NCBI RefSeq assembly: GCF_038397745.1
Contig: NZ_CP151636.1
Location: 3,100,001 to 3,164,000, forward strand
Source of the DNA: Microbacterium sp. LWH11-1.2
GTDB taxonomy: Bacteria > Actinomycetota > Actinomycetes > Actinomycetales > Microbacteriaceae
Reading direction: 5' to 3'
DNA: 64,000 nt
Part shown: positions 25,782 through 35,124 of the stretch, one piece after another
Numbering within the stretch: position 1 is the stretch's first letter
Layout of the letters: every line of letters starts with the position of its first letter
The notes under the pieces: generated by a model
What the model was told of the DNA's origin: nothing
Seen by the model: only the letters and a program-made list of their open reading frames with translations
Database searches by the model: none
Program-made: the position numbers and the translations under genes

Positions 25782-28161
25782 GTGCGAGTACGGCAGATCT
25801 GGATTCGGTTCTACAAGTCTTTCAATTTTGACTATGAGCTGAAGGCAACCCCCGGCGCGAAGCCCGTACCGTGGCAGCAAACCGTCGATGGTTGGATGCC
25901 GCACGTACGGATACCCATCGAACCGGACATCACAGCTGTAGTAGGTGCGAACGAATCCGGCAAGACGCATCTGCTCGACGCGATCAAGATCCTACTCACC
26001 GGTGAAGGCCTGTTTCAACGAGACTTCTGCCGATCGTCATCGCTATTCTCCGTAGAACACGGTTCACGGCTCTTCCCCGAGATCGGTGCGACGTTCGAGC
26101 TGAGTGACGCGGAAGCGACAGCCATCGATGGCTTAGCCATCCCTCGTCTTAAGAACGGTGACCTGCTCGCCTCGTCTTAAGAACGGTGACCTGCTCGCGC
26201 TCAGACCGGCGCCGGGCAACGTGGCGGTCGTAAACCAGGATCAAGAACGCGTCCTGCTGAGTGACGAACAGGTCGCTGGGCTCCAGTTGTTGTTGCCACG
26301 CCATCACGAGCTAGACACCGACGTGGCACTACCTGACTCAGTGTCGATAGCCTTGCTCGCGGGTAGCAGCCACGCGATTGCCGGGCGTAAGAAGAGGTCC
26401 GCTCTCCTCGAAATGCTTGCTGCTGTGACTACCCCCGAACAGGTTACGGCGAACGCCGCAAGCGTGCTCGCTCTGGTAACTAATGTTGACGCGCTTGAGT
26501 CCAAAAGGCAACGAGAACAACAGCTTGGGATCGACCTCCTCCTAAAGATCGCGCACATCGAAGAGTCAAGCTTCAAAGAACTTCAGAAGGCAATCACGGA
26601 GGAGCGGGAAGGCCTAGTCAACGGCCTTATCCAGGAGATGAACAACTCGATCGCTCGGCACCTCAATGTGTCCCGGTGGTGGAGCCAGGACCCAGAGTTC
26701 CAGCTTCGCGTCTCGCCACGGGAGCACGAACTTGTCTTCACGATCCGAGATCGCACCGGCACTGACTATTCTTTCACCGAACGAAGCAGGGGCCTTCAGT
26801 ATTTCTTGAGCTACTACGTTCAAATGCTCGCCCACGATCGCCCCGATTCGAAGCCAGAGGTCTTACTCATGGACGAACCGGACGCGTACCTCTCTGCTTC
26901 TGGCCAGCAGGATCTTCTTCGAGTTCTCGAGCATCACGCACGACCGGACGATGCCGCTCGGGAGGATCAAGTCGTCTATGTCACGCACTCGCCGTTCCTG
27001 ATCAACCGCAATGCTGGACATCGCGTTCGAGTCGTTGACAAAGGGTCGCGCGACGAGGGGACCCGCCATGTTAAGGATGCCAGTCAGAATCATTACGAGC
27101 CGCTGCGGACGTCGCTCGGCGCATTCGTCGCTGAGACGGCGTTCATCGGAGGTGACAACCTCTTCGTCGAGGGCATTGCCGATCAAGTTCTGTTGGCGGG
27201 AATGAACATGAGGCTGCTCCGCGCTGGCGCAGCGCCCAGCCAGTGCCTCGACCTAAATAGGGTCACAATTGTGGCCGGGGGGTCTCATATTCCCTACATG
27301 CTGTACCTTGCCCGAGGTCGTGATCAGATCAAGCCGGCATGCGTGGTTCTGGTAGACGGCGATACCGCTGGCGACATCGCGCGAAAACAGATCAGGAAGG
27401 GCGGCGCGCACGGCAAACCCACCGTTTCCGACGACTTGATCGTGCAGGTCGCCGAGTGGGCTGCGACTGCCGACCTTGACGTCACCACCGGAGTCGTTGT
27501 GCGGGAACCCGAAGACCTCATACCCGCAGCTGTAGTGGTCGCTGCTGCTAGACGATACGCCCGAACTTTTCTCGGGCTCGACGAAGAGGCGAGCAAGAAG
27601 CTCACCGAGGTTGAGGTAATAGGTCGACTGGCGGCAGCGAAAGGGAGCATGTGGGACGCGCTCGACGACGCGTTCAAGAGCACATTCGAGACGAACATCA
27701 GCAAAGCCGGCTTCGCGAAGGAACTTCTCGCATATCTGACCAAGACGCGAGATGACGCAAGCCGCCCACCCGGCGTGCCCGCGTTGGATGATAACTTCGG
27801 GAAACTGCTGAATCGGCTAGCGGAGACTCTAAGCCTGGCTCAAGAACGAGAGTCTAGTAGCCGGCGTGATCAGCGGCTCGACCGAACCATCGACACGTTC
27901 ATCGGCGACTACCCGTCTGGATCTACGAGAGACCGAGCGCTCACGGTGCTCAAGCGTATCGATGCCGCGGTCGACGAGACGACGGCTGGGGACATCATCC
28001 GCTCAGCAACAGCTCGGTTGCGGCGTGAGTTCAAGCTGGCGCAAGAACCGCTCAAGAACGTCGATGACTATGCCACCTTCTTAGATCGACTCGGCAACCT
28101 GCGCCACTTGGAGCGACTCAGCAACCAGGGTGTTTTGGCGCAGGACCCTGGCAATAGCTGA
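25782..28161 (+). pseudogene. OLD-family ATPase/TOPRIM nuclease, frameshifted by a 28-bp tandem duplication
   Basis: With one 28-base unit removed the frame restores to 783 residues from a GTG preceded by AGGAGG. Visible parts: ABC-type Walker A GANESGKT at 55-62, Walker B LLMDEPDAYLS (D355/E356 in restored numbering), H-loop VYVTHSPFLIN, then a TOPRIM domain with Glu454 in LFVEGIADQ and D516/D518 in LVDGDTAGD. OLD proteins are DNA nucleases found in phage P2 and in defence systems such as Gabija, PARIS and retron Ec67. As sequenced, the first part stops at TAA 26178-26180 (132 residues: Walker A only) and the second, 26158-28161, could begin at a GTG created by the duplication. No UvrD-type partner or integrase is adjacent. 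Codon use is visibly more AT-rich than the neighbours, suggesting acquisition by transfer. Confidence 0.88.
26143..26198 (+). repeat. Perfect 28-bp tandem duplication causing the frameshift
   Basis: The 28-base unit at 26143-26170 (starting CTCGTCTTAAG and ending CTGCTCGC) is repeated without mismatch at 26171-26198. Because 28 is not a multiple of three, the second copy is read in another frame, exposing TAA from its CTTAAG and offering a new in-frame GTG at 26158. Confidence 0.97.
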
Positions 28162-28453
28162 TTCACCTGCGCAATGAGCCGAGGACTCGTTCGGGGGCAG
28201 GCAGTGGTGTCGAATCCTGCGCGGCTCCAGACACGGGACGCGGGCGTTGGGATTGGCTTCACACTTCCCCCGAGTCAAAAGCTGCCGGCTACTCCGATAC
28301 AGGCTTTTTGAGACGCGACGCGGCCGCTCGACGGAGCATTACTCGAAACGTGATGAGAAACGATAAGCGACTACTGCGGCAGAGGCTCTCTCCCCGAGAG
28401 CCCGCGAAGCTGCAGGGCATCAGTTAGCACAAAGCAAGAATGGACGCGCGTTC
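28162..28453. other. Intergenic stretch closing the OLD island, with one hairpin
   Basis: 292 bases without a convincing gene. A perfect hairpin GGCTCTC-tcccc-GAGAGCC lies at 28384-28402 without a U-tract; it could terminate either neighbouring gene. Composition is intermediate between the OLD gene and the TrmH gene. Confidence 0.6.
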
Positions 28454-29263
28454 TCAGCGCTGCAGCGCCCAGAGCGCGACCGCAGCGGCGGAGGCAACGT
28501 TCAGCGAGTCCACTCCCCCGCTCATCGGGATCGTGACCACGTGATCGGCGCCCTCGAGTGCGGTGCGGGACAGCCCGTCGCCCTCCGAGCCCATTACAAG
28601 CGCGACTAGTTCGGGGCGGTCGGCCGCATAGGCGTCGAGCGTCAGGGCATCGTCGCGCAAGGCGAGCGCAGCGATGTCGAACCCTTCGGCGTGCAGGTCA
28701 AGGATGGCGGATTCCCAGTCGGTGATGCGCGTCCAGGGCACCTGGAAGACCGTCCCCATGCTCACCCGCACGCTGCGGCGATACAGCGGGTCGGCGCCGC
28801 CGGGCGACACCAGCACGGCGTCGGCGCCCAGGCCGGCCGCCGCACGGAACGCGGCGCCGACGTTCGTGTGGTCGCCGATGTTCTCGAGGATCAGCACGAG
28901 ACCGGCGCCCTGGATGACCTCGCGGACGGTCGGAAGCTGCGGGCGGTGCATCGACGCGATCGTCCCGCGGTGCACGGCGAACCCGGTGACCGCTTCGGCC
29001 ACCTCATCCGGCACGACGTAGACCGGCACATCGAGGGCGCCGACGATGCCTCGGATGTCGTCGATCCGGCGTTCCTGCACGAGAACGGAACGGGGGCGAT
29101 GGCCGGCCGCGACCGCGCGGGCGATGACCTTCGTCGACTCGGCGATGTACAGCCCGTCCGGCGGTTCCCGCAGCGCGCGGAGAGCCGTGTCTGTGAGACC
29201 CCGGTAGTCGTCGAGTCGGGGGTCTGCGGCGTCGGCCACGGAGATGAGTTCCACGAGAGCCAC
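28454..29263 (-). CDS. TrmH/SpoU-family RNA 2'-O-methyltransferase
   Basis: 269 residues with the three SPOUT motifs: LILENIGDHTNVGAAFR, VMGSEGDGLS, and IPMSGGVDSLNVASAAAVAL, which form the knotted SAM site. An N-terminal substrate-binding part begins near RLDDYRGLTD. Methylates a ribose in rRNA or tRNA; exact target unknown. Start uncertain between GTGs at 29263 and 29254; a longer frame to 29452 lacks coding character and would cross the divergent Sir2 promoter. Confidence 0.9.
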   Translation of the reverse strand: MALVELISVADAADPRLDDYRGLTDTALRALREPPDGLYIAESTKVIARAVAAGHRPRSVLVQERRIDDIRGIVGALDVPVYVVPDEVAEAVTGFAVHRGTIASMHRPQLPTVREVIQGAGLVLILENIGDHTNVGAAFRAAAGLGADAVLVSPGGADPLYRRSVRVSMGTVFQVPWTRITDWESAILDLHAEGFDIAALALRDDALTLDAYAADRPELVALVMGSEGDGLSRTALEGADHVVTIPMSGGVDSLNVASAAAVALWALQR

Positions 29264-29336
29264 TCTGCCACCCGTCGGACGACTCGCGGCACGACCGACC
29301 GCTGCGACACGTCGTAGACTCGCTCGGGGAGGTCCT

Positions 29337-30176
29337 GTGAGCGCATCGAGCACTGCCGAGCTGTCGGCGACACTCGCCCAGGCGGCCGGACTGCTCCGGG
29401 GCAGGCGGATCGCTCTCCTGACCGGTGCGGGTATCTCCACGGACTCCGGCATCCCCGCCTATCGCGGCGAAGGCGCCAGGACCCGCAGCGATCCGATGAC
29501 CATCCAGACGTACCTCGGCGACGAGGCGGCCCGGAGGCGCTACTGGGTCGGCGGCCACCTCGGATGGCGCGCATTCGCACGCGCGACACCCAACCCGGGG
29601 CACGTCGCCCTCGCCGAACTGGAGTCCGCGGGAATCGTGTCGGGCGTCATCACGCAGAACGTCGACGGACTGCACCTGCGCGCCGGCAGCTCGCACGTCA
29701 TCGAGGTGCACGGCACCATGCGTCGCGTGCTCTGCCTGCATTGCGGCCAGGTCTTCGACCGCCGCGACGTGGCGGTGCAGATCGAGGAGCTGAATCCGTG
29801 GATCACGGTGCCCGAGAACGTCGCGCTCGCCCCCGACGGCGACGTGCTCCCGGAGAGCACGGAGGGCTTCGTCATCCCGACCTGCACCGTGTGCGATGGG
29901 ATGCTGAAGCCCGATGTCGTCTTCTTCGGCGAGTACGTTCCGCAGGATCGCTTCCGCGCAGCGGAGTCCCTGCTGCGTTCCAGCTCGGCGCTCATCGTGG
30001 CGGGCTCCTCGCTCGTAGTGAACTCGGGGGTCCGCCTCATCGAGCGTGCCCGCCGCCGCAGCATCCCTCTGATCATCGTCAATCGCGAGCCGACCCGCGC
30101 GGACGCCTGGGCCGATCTCACGATCGCCGCCGGCACCAGCGACGTGCTCCCCGCCCTTCAGGAACTTCTCTCGTGA
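29337..30176 (+). CDS. Sir2-family NAD-dependent protein deacylase
   Basis: 279 residues. NAD-binding GAGISTDSGIPAYRG, TQNVDGLH, the acceptor-type His in VIEVHG, two zinc cysteine pairs (CLHC and CTVC) and the late GSSLVVNSG. It removes acyl groups from lysines using NAD. GTG start with GGGGAGG upstream. The stop overlaps the GTG of the following phosphatase gene (GTGA), so the pair is coupled. Confidence 0.93.
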   Translation: MSASSTAELSATLAQAAGLLRGRRIALLTGAGISTDSGIPAYRGEGARTRSDPMTIQTYLGDEAARRRYWVGGHLGWRAFARATPNPGHVALAELESAGIVSGVITQNVDGLHLRAGSSHVIEVHGTMRRVLCLHCGQVFDRRDVAVQIEELNPWITVPENVALAPDGDVLPESTEGFVIPTCTVCDGMLKPDVVFFGEYVPQDRFRAAESLLRSSSALIVAGSSLVVNSGVRLIERARRRSIPLIIVNREPTRADAWADLTIAAGTSDVLPALQELLS

Positions 30177-30760
30177 CCTTCATCACCCTCATCCGCCACG
30201 GCCAGACGGACTGGAATCTCGCCCGGCGCATCCAGGGCTCGACCGACATCCCGCTGAACGAGAAGGGGCGCGCTGACGCGCACCGCGCGGCCGGTCATCT
30301 CGCCGCGACGCCGCACCACGCGATCTACTCGAGCCCGCTGCTCCGGGCGAAGGAGACGGCCGAGATCATCGCCGCAGAGCTCGGTCTGGAGTTCGCCGGG
30401 GTCGTCCCCGACGTGCGAGAGCGCGAGTTCGGCGAGGGCGAGGGGATGCTGGTCTCCGAGTACATCTCGACGTACGGCGACTGGCACGCCGAGGTTCCTG
30501 GCGCGGAGTCCCTGCATGAGGTCGGCGTGCGAGCCATCGCGGCCATCCACGCGATCGCACGCGAGTCGCGGCGCAGGTCTGCTCCACTGGCCGAATCCGT
30601 GCTGGTGGTGGCGCACGGCGGCGTCATCCGCTCGGTGATCGATCAGGTCTCCGGCGGCACGCTGCCGCGAGAGGGAGAGGTCATCGCGAACGGCTCGGCG
30701 CACCGCTTCGAGGCGTCTCCGGGTTCCCTCCGACTCCTCGAGGAGTCGCTGGTCATCTGA
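30173..30760 (+). CDS. Histidine phosphatase (phosphoglycerate mutase-like) family protein
   Basis: 195 residues with the phosphohistidine motif LIRHGQTDWN at residues 5-14, GSTDIPLNEKG, the YSSPLLRAKET block and the second His in VVAHGG. A small-molecule phosphatase or mutase; substrate not deducible. Coupled to the Sir2 gene; ends back to back with the CoA-lyase gene, the two stop codons abutting at 30760/30761 with no terminator between. Confidence 0.9.
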   Translation: MTFITLIRHGQTDWNLARRIQGSTDIPLNEKGRADAHRAAGHLAATPHHAIYSSPLLRAKETAEIIAAELGLEFAGVVPDVREREFGEGEGMLVSEYISTYGDWHAEVPGAESLHEVGVRAIAAIHAIARESRRRSAPLAESVLVVAHGGVIRSVIDQVSGGTLPREGEVIANGSAHRFEASPGSLRLLEESLVI

Positions 30761-31570
30761 TCAGCGGACGCGGCCCACGACGGACCGCGCGTGCCGCAGC
30801 ACGGGCTCGTCCACCATCCGGCCCTCGAAGCGGAAGACACCGCGTTCGCTCTCCGCGGCGAGCAGGACTGCGCTCGCCCACGCGACGGTCGCCTCATCCG
30901 GGAGGTACGCCGCGCGGATCACGGCGACCTGGCTCGGATGGATGCACGCCGTGGCACGGAACCCGGAGGCCGCGGCATCCGTCGCCTCCTCCTCGAGGCC
31001 CTGCACGTCGTCGATGTCGACGTGCACCGCGTCGATCGCCGCCTTGCCGTGCGCGCCCGACTCGAGGAGCACGCGCGAGCGGGCGTAGCGGGCGATCTCG
31101 CGGTAGGCGCCGCCCGCCGTGCGAGAGGAAGTGCCGCCGAGCGAGGCCACGAGGTCCTCCGCCCCCCACATCATCGCCGAGACGAGCGGATGCGCGGCGA
31201 TCTCGGCGGCCGCGTGGATGCCGAGAGCCGTCTCGCACAGCGCGACGAGCGAGAACCGGTCGTCGAACGCGGACAGGCCGTCGGCGCCCTCGGTCTTCGC
31301 CACCATGACGGTGCGGAAGTCGGTCTGCTCGAGAGCCTCGAGGTCGGCGGCGAAGTGCTCGCTGTTCGGTGCATTCACCCGCACGATCACACGATCGGGA
31401 TCGATCGCGGCGCTGATCAGGTTGGTGCGCGCCGCCGCCTTCGCGTCAGGGAGCACGGCATCCTCGAGGTCGAGGATCACCGCGTCCGCCCGTTCCAATG
31501 CCCTGCCGAAGCGCTCGGGGCGGTCGGCGGGGCAGAACAGCAGCGCCGGGCCCAGGTCGAACGTCGTCAT
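30761..31570 (-). CDS. CitE-like CoA-ester lyase, probable (R)-3-hydroxy-3-methylglutaryl-CoA lyase
   Basis: 269 residues of the HpcH/HpaI-citrate lyase beta fold: LLFCPADRPERF, ILDLEDAVLPDAK, RVNAPNS, ETALGIHAAAEI and MWGAEDLVASLGG metal/substrate motifs. The gene set accD1-accA1-fadE-maoC-citE-bkdABC here equals that around M. tuberculosis Rv2498c, a beta-hydroxyacyl-CoA lyase acting on (R)-HMG-CoA in leucine breakdown; the same role is inferred, giving acetyl-CoA and acetoacetate. Its ATG overlaps the maoC stop by four bases. Confidence 0.88.
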   Translation of the reverse strand: MTTFDLGPALLFCPADRPERFGRALERADAVILDLEDAVLPDAKAAARTNLISAAIDPDRVIVRVNAPNSEHFAADLEALEQTDFRTVMVAKTEGADGLSAFDDRFSLVALCETALGIHAAAEIAAHPLVSAMMWGAEDLVASLGGTSSRTAGGAYREIARYARSRVLLESGAHGKAAIDAVHVDIDDVQGLEEEATDAAASGFRATACIHPSQVAVIRAAYLPDEATVAWASAVLLAAESERGVFRFEGRMVDEPVLRHARSVVGRVR

Positions 31571-32058
31571 GCGGACGCCTCCGGCCGGCAGTGCACGAGG
31601 GCGCTTCTCGTGGCCGTGGCGACCACGGTGCCGTCCTGATTGCGTCCGGTGTGTGCGATCTGCACGATGCCCTGCCCCGGTCGTGACGACGAGAGCCGCT
31701 TGTCGACGATCACGCTCTCGGTGTAGAGCGTGTCGCCCGCGAACAGCGGATGAGGGAACGTGATGTCGCCGAAGCCGAGCTGAGCCACCAGCGTGCCCTG
31801 CGTCAGCTGAGCGACGGATGCGCCGACCATCGTCGACAGCGTCCACATGGAGTTCATCAGCCGTGCGTGGAACGGAGCCTGGGCGTCGGCGAACGCCGCA
31901 TCGAGGTGCAGAGCCTGCGTGTTCATGGTCAGCGTCGTGAAGAGCACGTTGTCGGCCTCGGTCGCCGTGCGTCCCGGTCGGTGCAGATACCGGGCGTCCG
32001 TCACGAACTCCTCGTAGTAGAGGCCGCGTTGGATGATGTCCTCTGGCATGTCGCCCAC
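31567..32058 (-). CDS. MaoC-like enoyl-CoA hydratase
   Basis: 163 residues, hot-dog fold with HPLFAGDTLYTESVIVDKR and an N-terminal RTATEADNVLFTTLTMN segment. Likely hydrates an unsaturated acyl-CoA, in this pathway 3-methylglutaconyl-CoA, in place of an enoyl-CoA hydratase of the crotonase type. Sits between the acyl-CoA dehydrogenase (one base gap) and the CoA lyase (overlap). ATGs at 32058 and 32049 are both possible. Confidence 0.88.
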   Translation of the reverse strand: MGDMPEDIIQRGLYYEEFVTDARYLHRPGRTATEADNVLFTTLTMNTQALHLDAAFADAQAPFHARLMNSMWTLSTMVGASVAQLTQGTLVAQLGFGDITFPHPLFAGDTLYTESVIVDKRLSSSRPGQGIVQIAHTGRNQDGTVVATATRSALVHCRPEASA

Positions 32059-32059
32059 G

Positions 32060-33208
32060 CTACCCGGCGAGACCGAGCCCGCGGGCGATGACGAGGAGCT
32101 GCACCTCGGTGGTGCCCTCGCCGATCTCGAGGATCTTCGAGTCGCGGTAGTGCCGTGCCACGGGGAACTCGTTCATGAATCCGTTCCCGCCGAAGATCTG
32201 GGTGGCGTCCCTGGCGTTGTCCATCGCGGCTTCGCCCGCGACGAGCTTGGCGATCGCGGCGGCCTCGGCGAACGGCTTGTCGGCGTCGCGCAGTCGCGCC
32301 GCGTGATGCCAGGCGAGTCGTGCCGTGTGCACCCGCGCACGCATCCGTGCCAGCGTGAACTGCGCGTTCTGACGAGTGCTCAGCGCGCTGCCGAAGATCG
32401 TGCGGCTCTTCGCGTAGTCGACCGCGGCTTCCAGGCACCCTTCCGCGGCACCCGTGGACAGAGCGGCGATCGCGATGCGCCCCTCGTCGAGGATGCTGAG
32501 GAAGTTCTTGAATCCGCGTCCGCGTTCGCCCAGCAGGTTCGCTGCCGGGACTCGTGCGCCCTGGAAGCTCAGCGGGTGGGTGTCCGACGCGTTCCAGCCG
32601 ACCTTGTCGTACGGCGGCTCGACGGTGAAGCCGGGTGTGCCGTTGGGGACGATGATTGTCGAGATCTCCTTGCGGCCGTCGTCGACGCCCGTGACCGCGG
32701 TCACGGTCACGAAGCGCGTGATGGGCGTGCCGGAGTTCGTGATGAACTGCTTGGAGCCCTCGATCACCCATTCGTCGCCCTCCAGCCGGGCCGTGGTGCG
32801 CGTCGCACCCGCGTCGCTGCCTGCTTCCGGCTCGGTGAGACCGAAGCCCGCGAGAGCACGACCGGCGAGGAGGTCGGGAAGCAGCTCCTGGCGCTGCTCC
32901 TCGGTGCCGAAGCGGAAGATCGGCATGGCGCCGAGGCTGACCCCCGCCTCGAGCGTGATGGCGATGGACTGGTCGACCCGGCCGAGCGCCTCGATCGCGA
33001 TGCCGAGTGCCATGTAGTCGCCGCCCTGGCCGCCGTACTCCTCGGGGAACGGCAGGCCGAACAGGCCGATGTCGCCCATCTGCGCCACGACGTCCATCGA
33101 CAGGGTGTGCGTGCGGTCGGCCTCGTACGACTGGGGCGCGACGACGGTCTCGGCGAACTCGCGCACCATCGCGGCGAGCTCGCGCTCCTCTTCGGACAGG
33201 TCTTCCAT
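32060..33208 (-). CDS. Acyl-CoA dehydrogenase of branched-chain degradation (FadE19-like)
   Basis: 382 residues. Family motifs: PEEYGGQGGDY, GFGLTEPEAGSDAGA, ITNSG, and the C-terminal FGGNGFMNEF...LEIGEGTTEVQ. The FAD enzyme oxidises an acyl-CoA to the enoyl form, here likely isovaleryl-CoA or a related branched ester. The glutamate in IGEGT (E364) is the canonical catalytic base position, which mammalian isovaleryl-CoA dehydrogenase lacks. Between the carboxylase alpha gene (two-base gap) and maoC. Confidence 0.92.
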   Translation of the reverse strand: MEDLSEEERELAAMVREFAETVVAPQSYEADRTHTLSMDVVAQMGDIGLFGLPFPEEYGGQGGDYMALGIAIEALGRVDQSIAITLEAGVSLGAMPIFRFGTEEQRQELLPDLLAGRALAGFGLTEPEAGSDAGATRTTARLEGDEWVIEGSKQFITNSGTPITRFVTVTAVTGVDDGRKEISTIIVPNGTPGFTVEPPYDKVGWNASDTHPLSFQGARVPAANLLGERGRGFKNFLSILDEGRIAIAALSTGAAEGCLEAAVDYAKSRTIFGSALSTRQNAQFTLARMRARVHTARLAWHHAARLRDADKPFAEAAAIAKLVAGEAAMDNARDATQIFGGNGFMNEFPVARHYRDSKILEIGEGTTEVQLLVIARGLGLAG

Positions 33209-33210
33209 CT

Positions 33211-35124
33211 TCAGCTCTCTTCCGTCGTCACTCGTGCGACCGGCTGGTCGCGTCGAACCTGATCGCCCACGGCGACCAGCAGCTGCACCACGCCGTCGTG
33301 CGGCGCGAGCACGGGGTGCTCCATCTTCATCGCCTCGATGGCGATCAGCGGGGTGCCCGCGGAGACGGACGCGCCGTCCTCCACGTGCACGGCGACGACG
33401 CTCCCCGGCATCGGCGCGCGCGCCTCCGGCTCGGTCGCCGCAGCGCCACGATCGTGCGCGGCATGCCGACGTCGCATCCGCTGACGTCGGTCGAGCGGAC
33501 GCAGACGAGCGGTCCTGCCGTCTTCCGAGACCCAGACGGCCCCGTCGGCATCGACAGCAGCACGTGCCGTGGTCCCGGGTGTCACGTCGTCGCCGACCGG
33601 AACCTCGATGAGCTCGTCGTCGTCGGTGAGCAGCGCGAAGGGCGCGTGCGCCGCAGGTCCCGCCCCCAGACGCCAGCCGGGGAGCTCGCGCCAGAGCGCG
33701 CTCGTCCTGACGGGCTCCGCCGCCGTCGGTGCCGCGGCACGGGCGGCCGAGAGCATCGCCGCCGACGGCGCCTCCGCGCTCACCGGCAGCAGCGTGTCGA
33801 TGAGCCCGGTGTCGAGATCGCCGGCGATGACGCGGGCGTCGTTGCAGAGCTGACGCAGGAACGCGATGTTCGTGTCGACGCCCAGCACTACCGTCTTCGC
33901 CAGCGCCTCGTCGAGGCGTCGCAGTGCCGTCGTGCGGTCCTCGGCGAACGCGATGATCTTCGCGATCATGGGGTCGTAGAACCCCGTCACCTCGCTGCCG
34001 GTCGCGATCGCCGCGTCCACGCGGACGCCCGTGGGAGGGTCGAAGAGCAGCACGGTCCCCGTCGAGGGAAGGAAGCCGCGTTCCGGAGATTCCGCGTACA
34101 CGCGCGCTTCGACGGCGTGACCGCTGATCGTCGGCGTGACATCCAGCGGCAGACCGGCGGCGGCGCGCAGCTGCAGCGCGACCAGGTCGAGCCCGGTGAC
34201 CTCCTCGGTGACCGGATGCTCCACCTGCAGCCGCGTGTTCATCTCGATGAAGAAGACGTCCTCCGGCGAATCCGCGTCGACGAGGAACTCGACGGTCCCG
34301 GCACCGACGTAGGACACGCTCTCGCCGGCGTGGACGGCGGCGGAGAGGAGTCGCTCCCTCGTCTCCGCCGGGATCCCGGCCGAGGGCGCCTCTTCGATCA
34401 CCTTCTGGTGTCGACGCTGCAGCGTGCACTCGCGCTCGCCGAGCGCGACCACGGTTCCGTGGGCATCCCCGAAGACCTGCACCTCGATGTGCCGAGGGCG
34501 CCGGATCAGTCGCTCGAGGATCAGGGAGTCGTCGCCGAACGCGGCTGCCGCGACGCGTCGAGCCGACGCCAGCGCGCCGCCGAGGCCGGCCGCATCCGCG
34601 ACGACCTCCATGCCCTTCCCGCCCCCACCTGCGCTGGGCTTGACCAGCAGCGGGAAGCCGACGCGGTCCGCCTCCTCTGCGATCTCGCCGTCGGAGAGCC
34701 CTCTGGCGTCGAAGCCCGGCACGACCGGCACGCCGTAGCGCATGACGTGGTCGCGCGCCCGCGCCTTGTCTCCCATGATCTGCAGGGCCTCGACGGACGG
34801 GCCGATGAAGACGATCCCGCTCTCCGCGCAGGCTTCCGCGAGACCGACGCTCTCCGAGAGGAAGCCGTAGCCGGGATGGATGGCCTGGGCACCCGTGGCA
34901 CGAGCCGCGGCGATGACGGCATCGATGTCGAGATAGGACTCCGCGGCCGGCGCCGGTCCGATGCGCACAGCGGCGTCCGCCTCGCGGACATGCGGCGCGT
35001 CGGCATCGGCATCGCTGTAGACCGCGACGCTGCGGATGCCGAGATCACGCAGCGTGCGGATCACGCGGCGCGCGATCTCTCCACGGTTCGCGACGAGGAC
35101 GGTGTCGTAGTACATGGCACTCAC
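33211..35124 (-). CDS. Acyl-CoA carboxylase alpha subunit (biotin carboxylase plus biotin carrier)
   Basis: 637 residues from a GTG overlapping the beta-subunit stop (an ATG at 35115 is an alternative). Biotin carboxylase domain with [14 protein letters not shown], the glycine-rich ATP loop SAGGGGKGM, and [18 protein letters not shown]; the C-terminal biotin attachment motif is EAMKMEHP (K600). With the upstream beta subunit it carboxylates an acyl-CoA, most likely 3-methylcrotonyl-CoA in leucine breakdown (AccA1 type). Confidence 0.93.
   Translation of the reverse strand: MSAMYYDTVLVANRGEIARRVIRTLRDLGIRSVAVYSDADADAPHVREADAAVRIGPAPAAESYLDIDAVIAAARATGAQAIHPGYGFLSESVGLAEACAESGIVFIGPSVEALQIMGDKARARDHVMRYGVPVVPGFDARGLSDGEIAEEADRVGFPLLVKPSAGGGGKGMEVVADAAGLGGALASARRVAAAAFGDDSLILERLIRRPRHIEVQVFGDAHGTVVALGERECTLQRRHQKVIEEAPSAGIPAETRERLLSAAVHAGESVSYVGAGTVEFLVDADSPEDVFFIEMNTRLQVEHPVTEEVTGLDLVALQLRAAAGLPLDVTPTISGHAVEARVYAESPERGFLPSTGTVLLFDPPTGVRVDAAIATGSEVTGFYDPMIAKIIAFAEDRTTALRRLDEALAKTVVLGVDTNIAFLRQLCNDARVIAGDLDTGLIDTLLPVSAEAPSAAMLSAARAAAPTAAEPVRTSALWRELPGWRLGAGPAAHAPFALLTDDDELIEVPVGDDVTPGTTARAAVDADGAVWVSEDGRTARLRPLDRRQRMRRRHAAHDRGAAATEPEARAPMPGSVVAVHVEDGASVSAGTPLIAIEAMKMEHPVLAPHDGVVQLLVAVGDQVRRDQPVARVTTEES

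Noticed and set aside
28196..28229. TCGAATCCTGC followed by CTCCA resembles a tRNA 3' end, as in an attachment site
   Set aside because: The T-stem is interrupted by extra bases, no matching tRNA end borders the other side of the island, and no integrase is present; chance similarity is likelier.
28174..28311. 45-codon open frame downstream of the OLD gene
   Set aside because: No ribosome-binding site, no recognisable motif, and weak codon bias.
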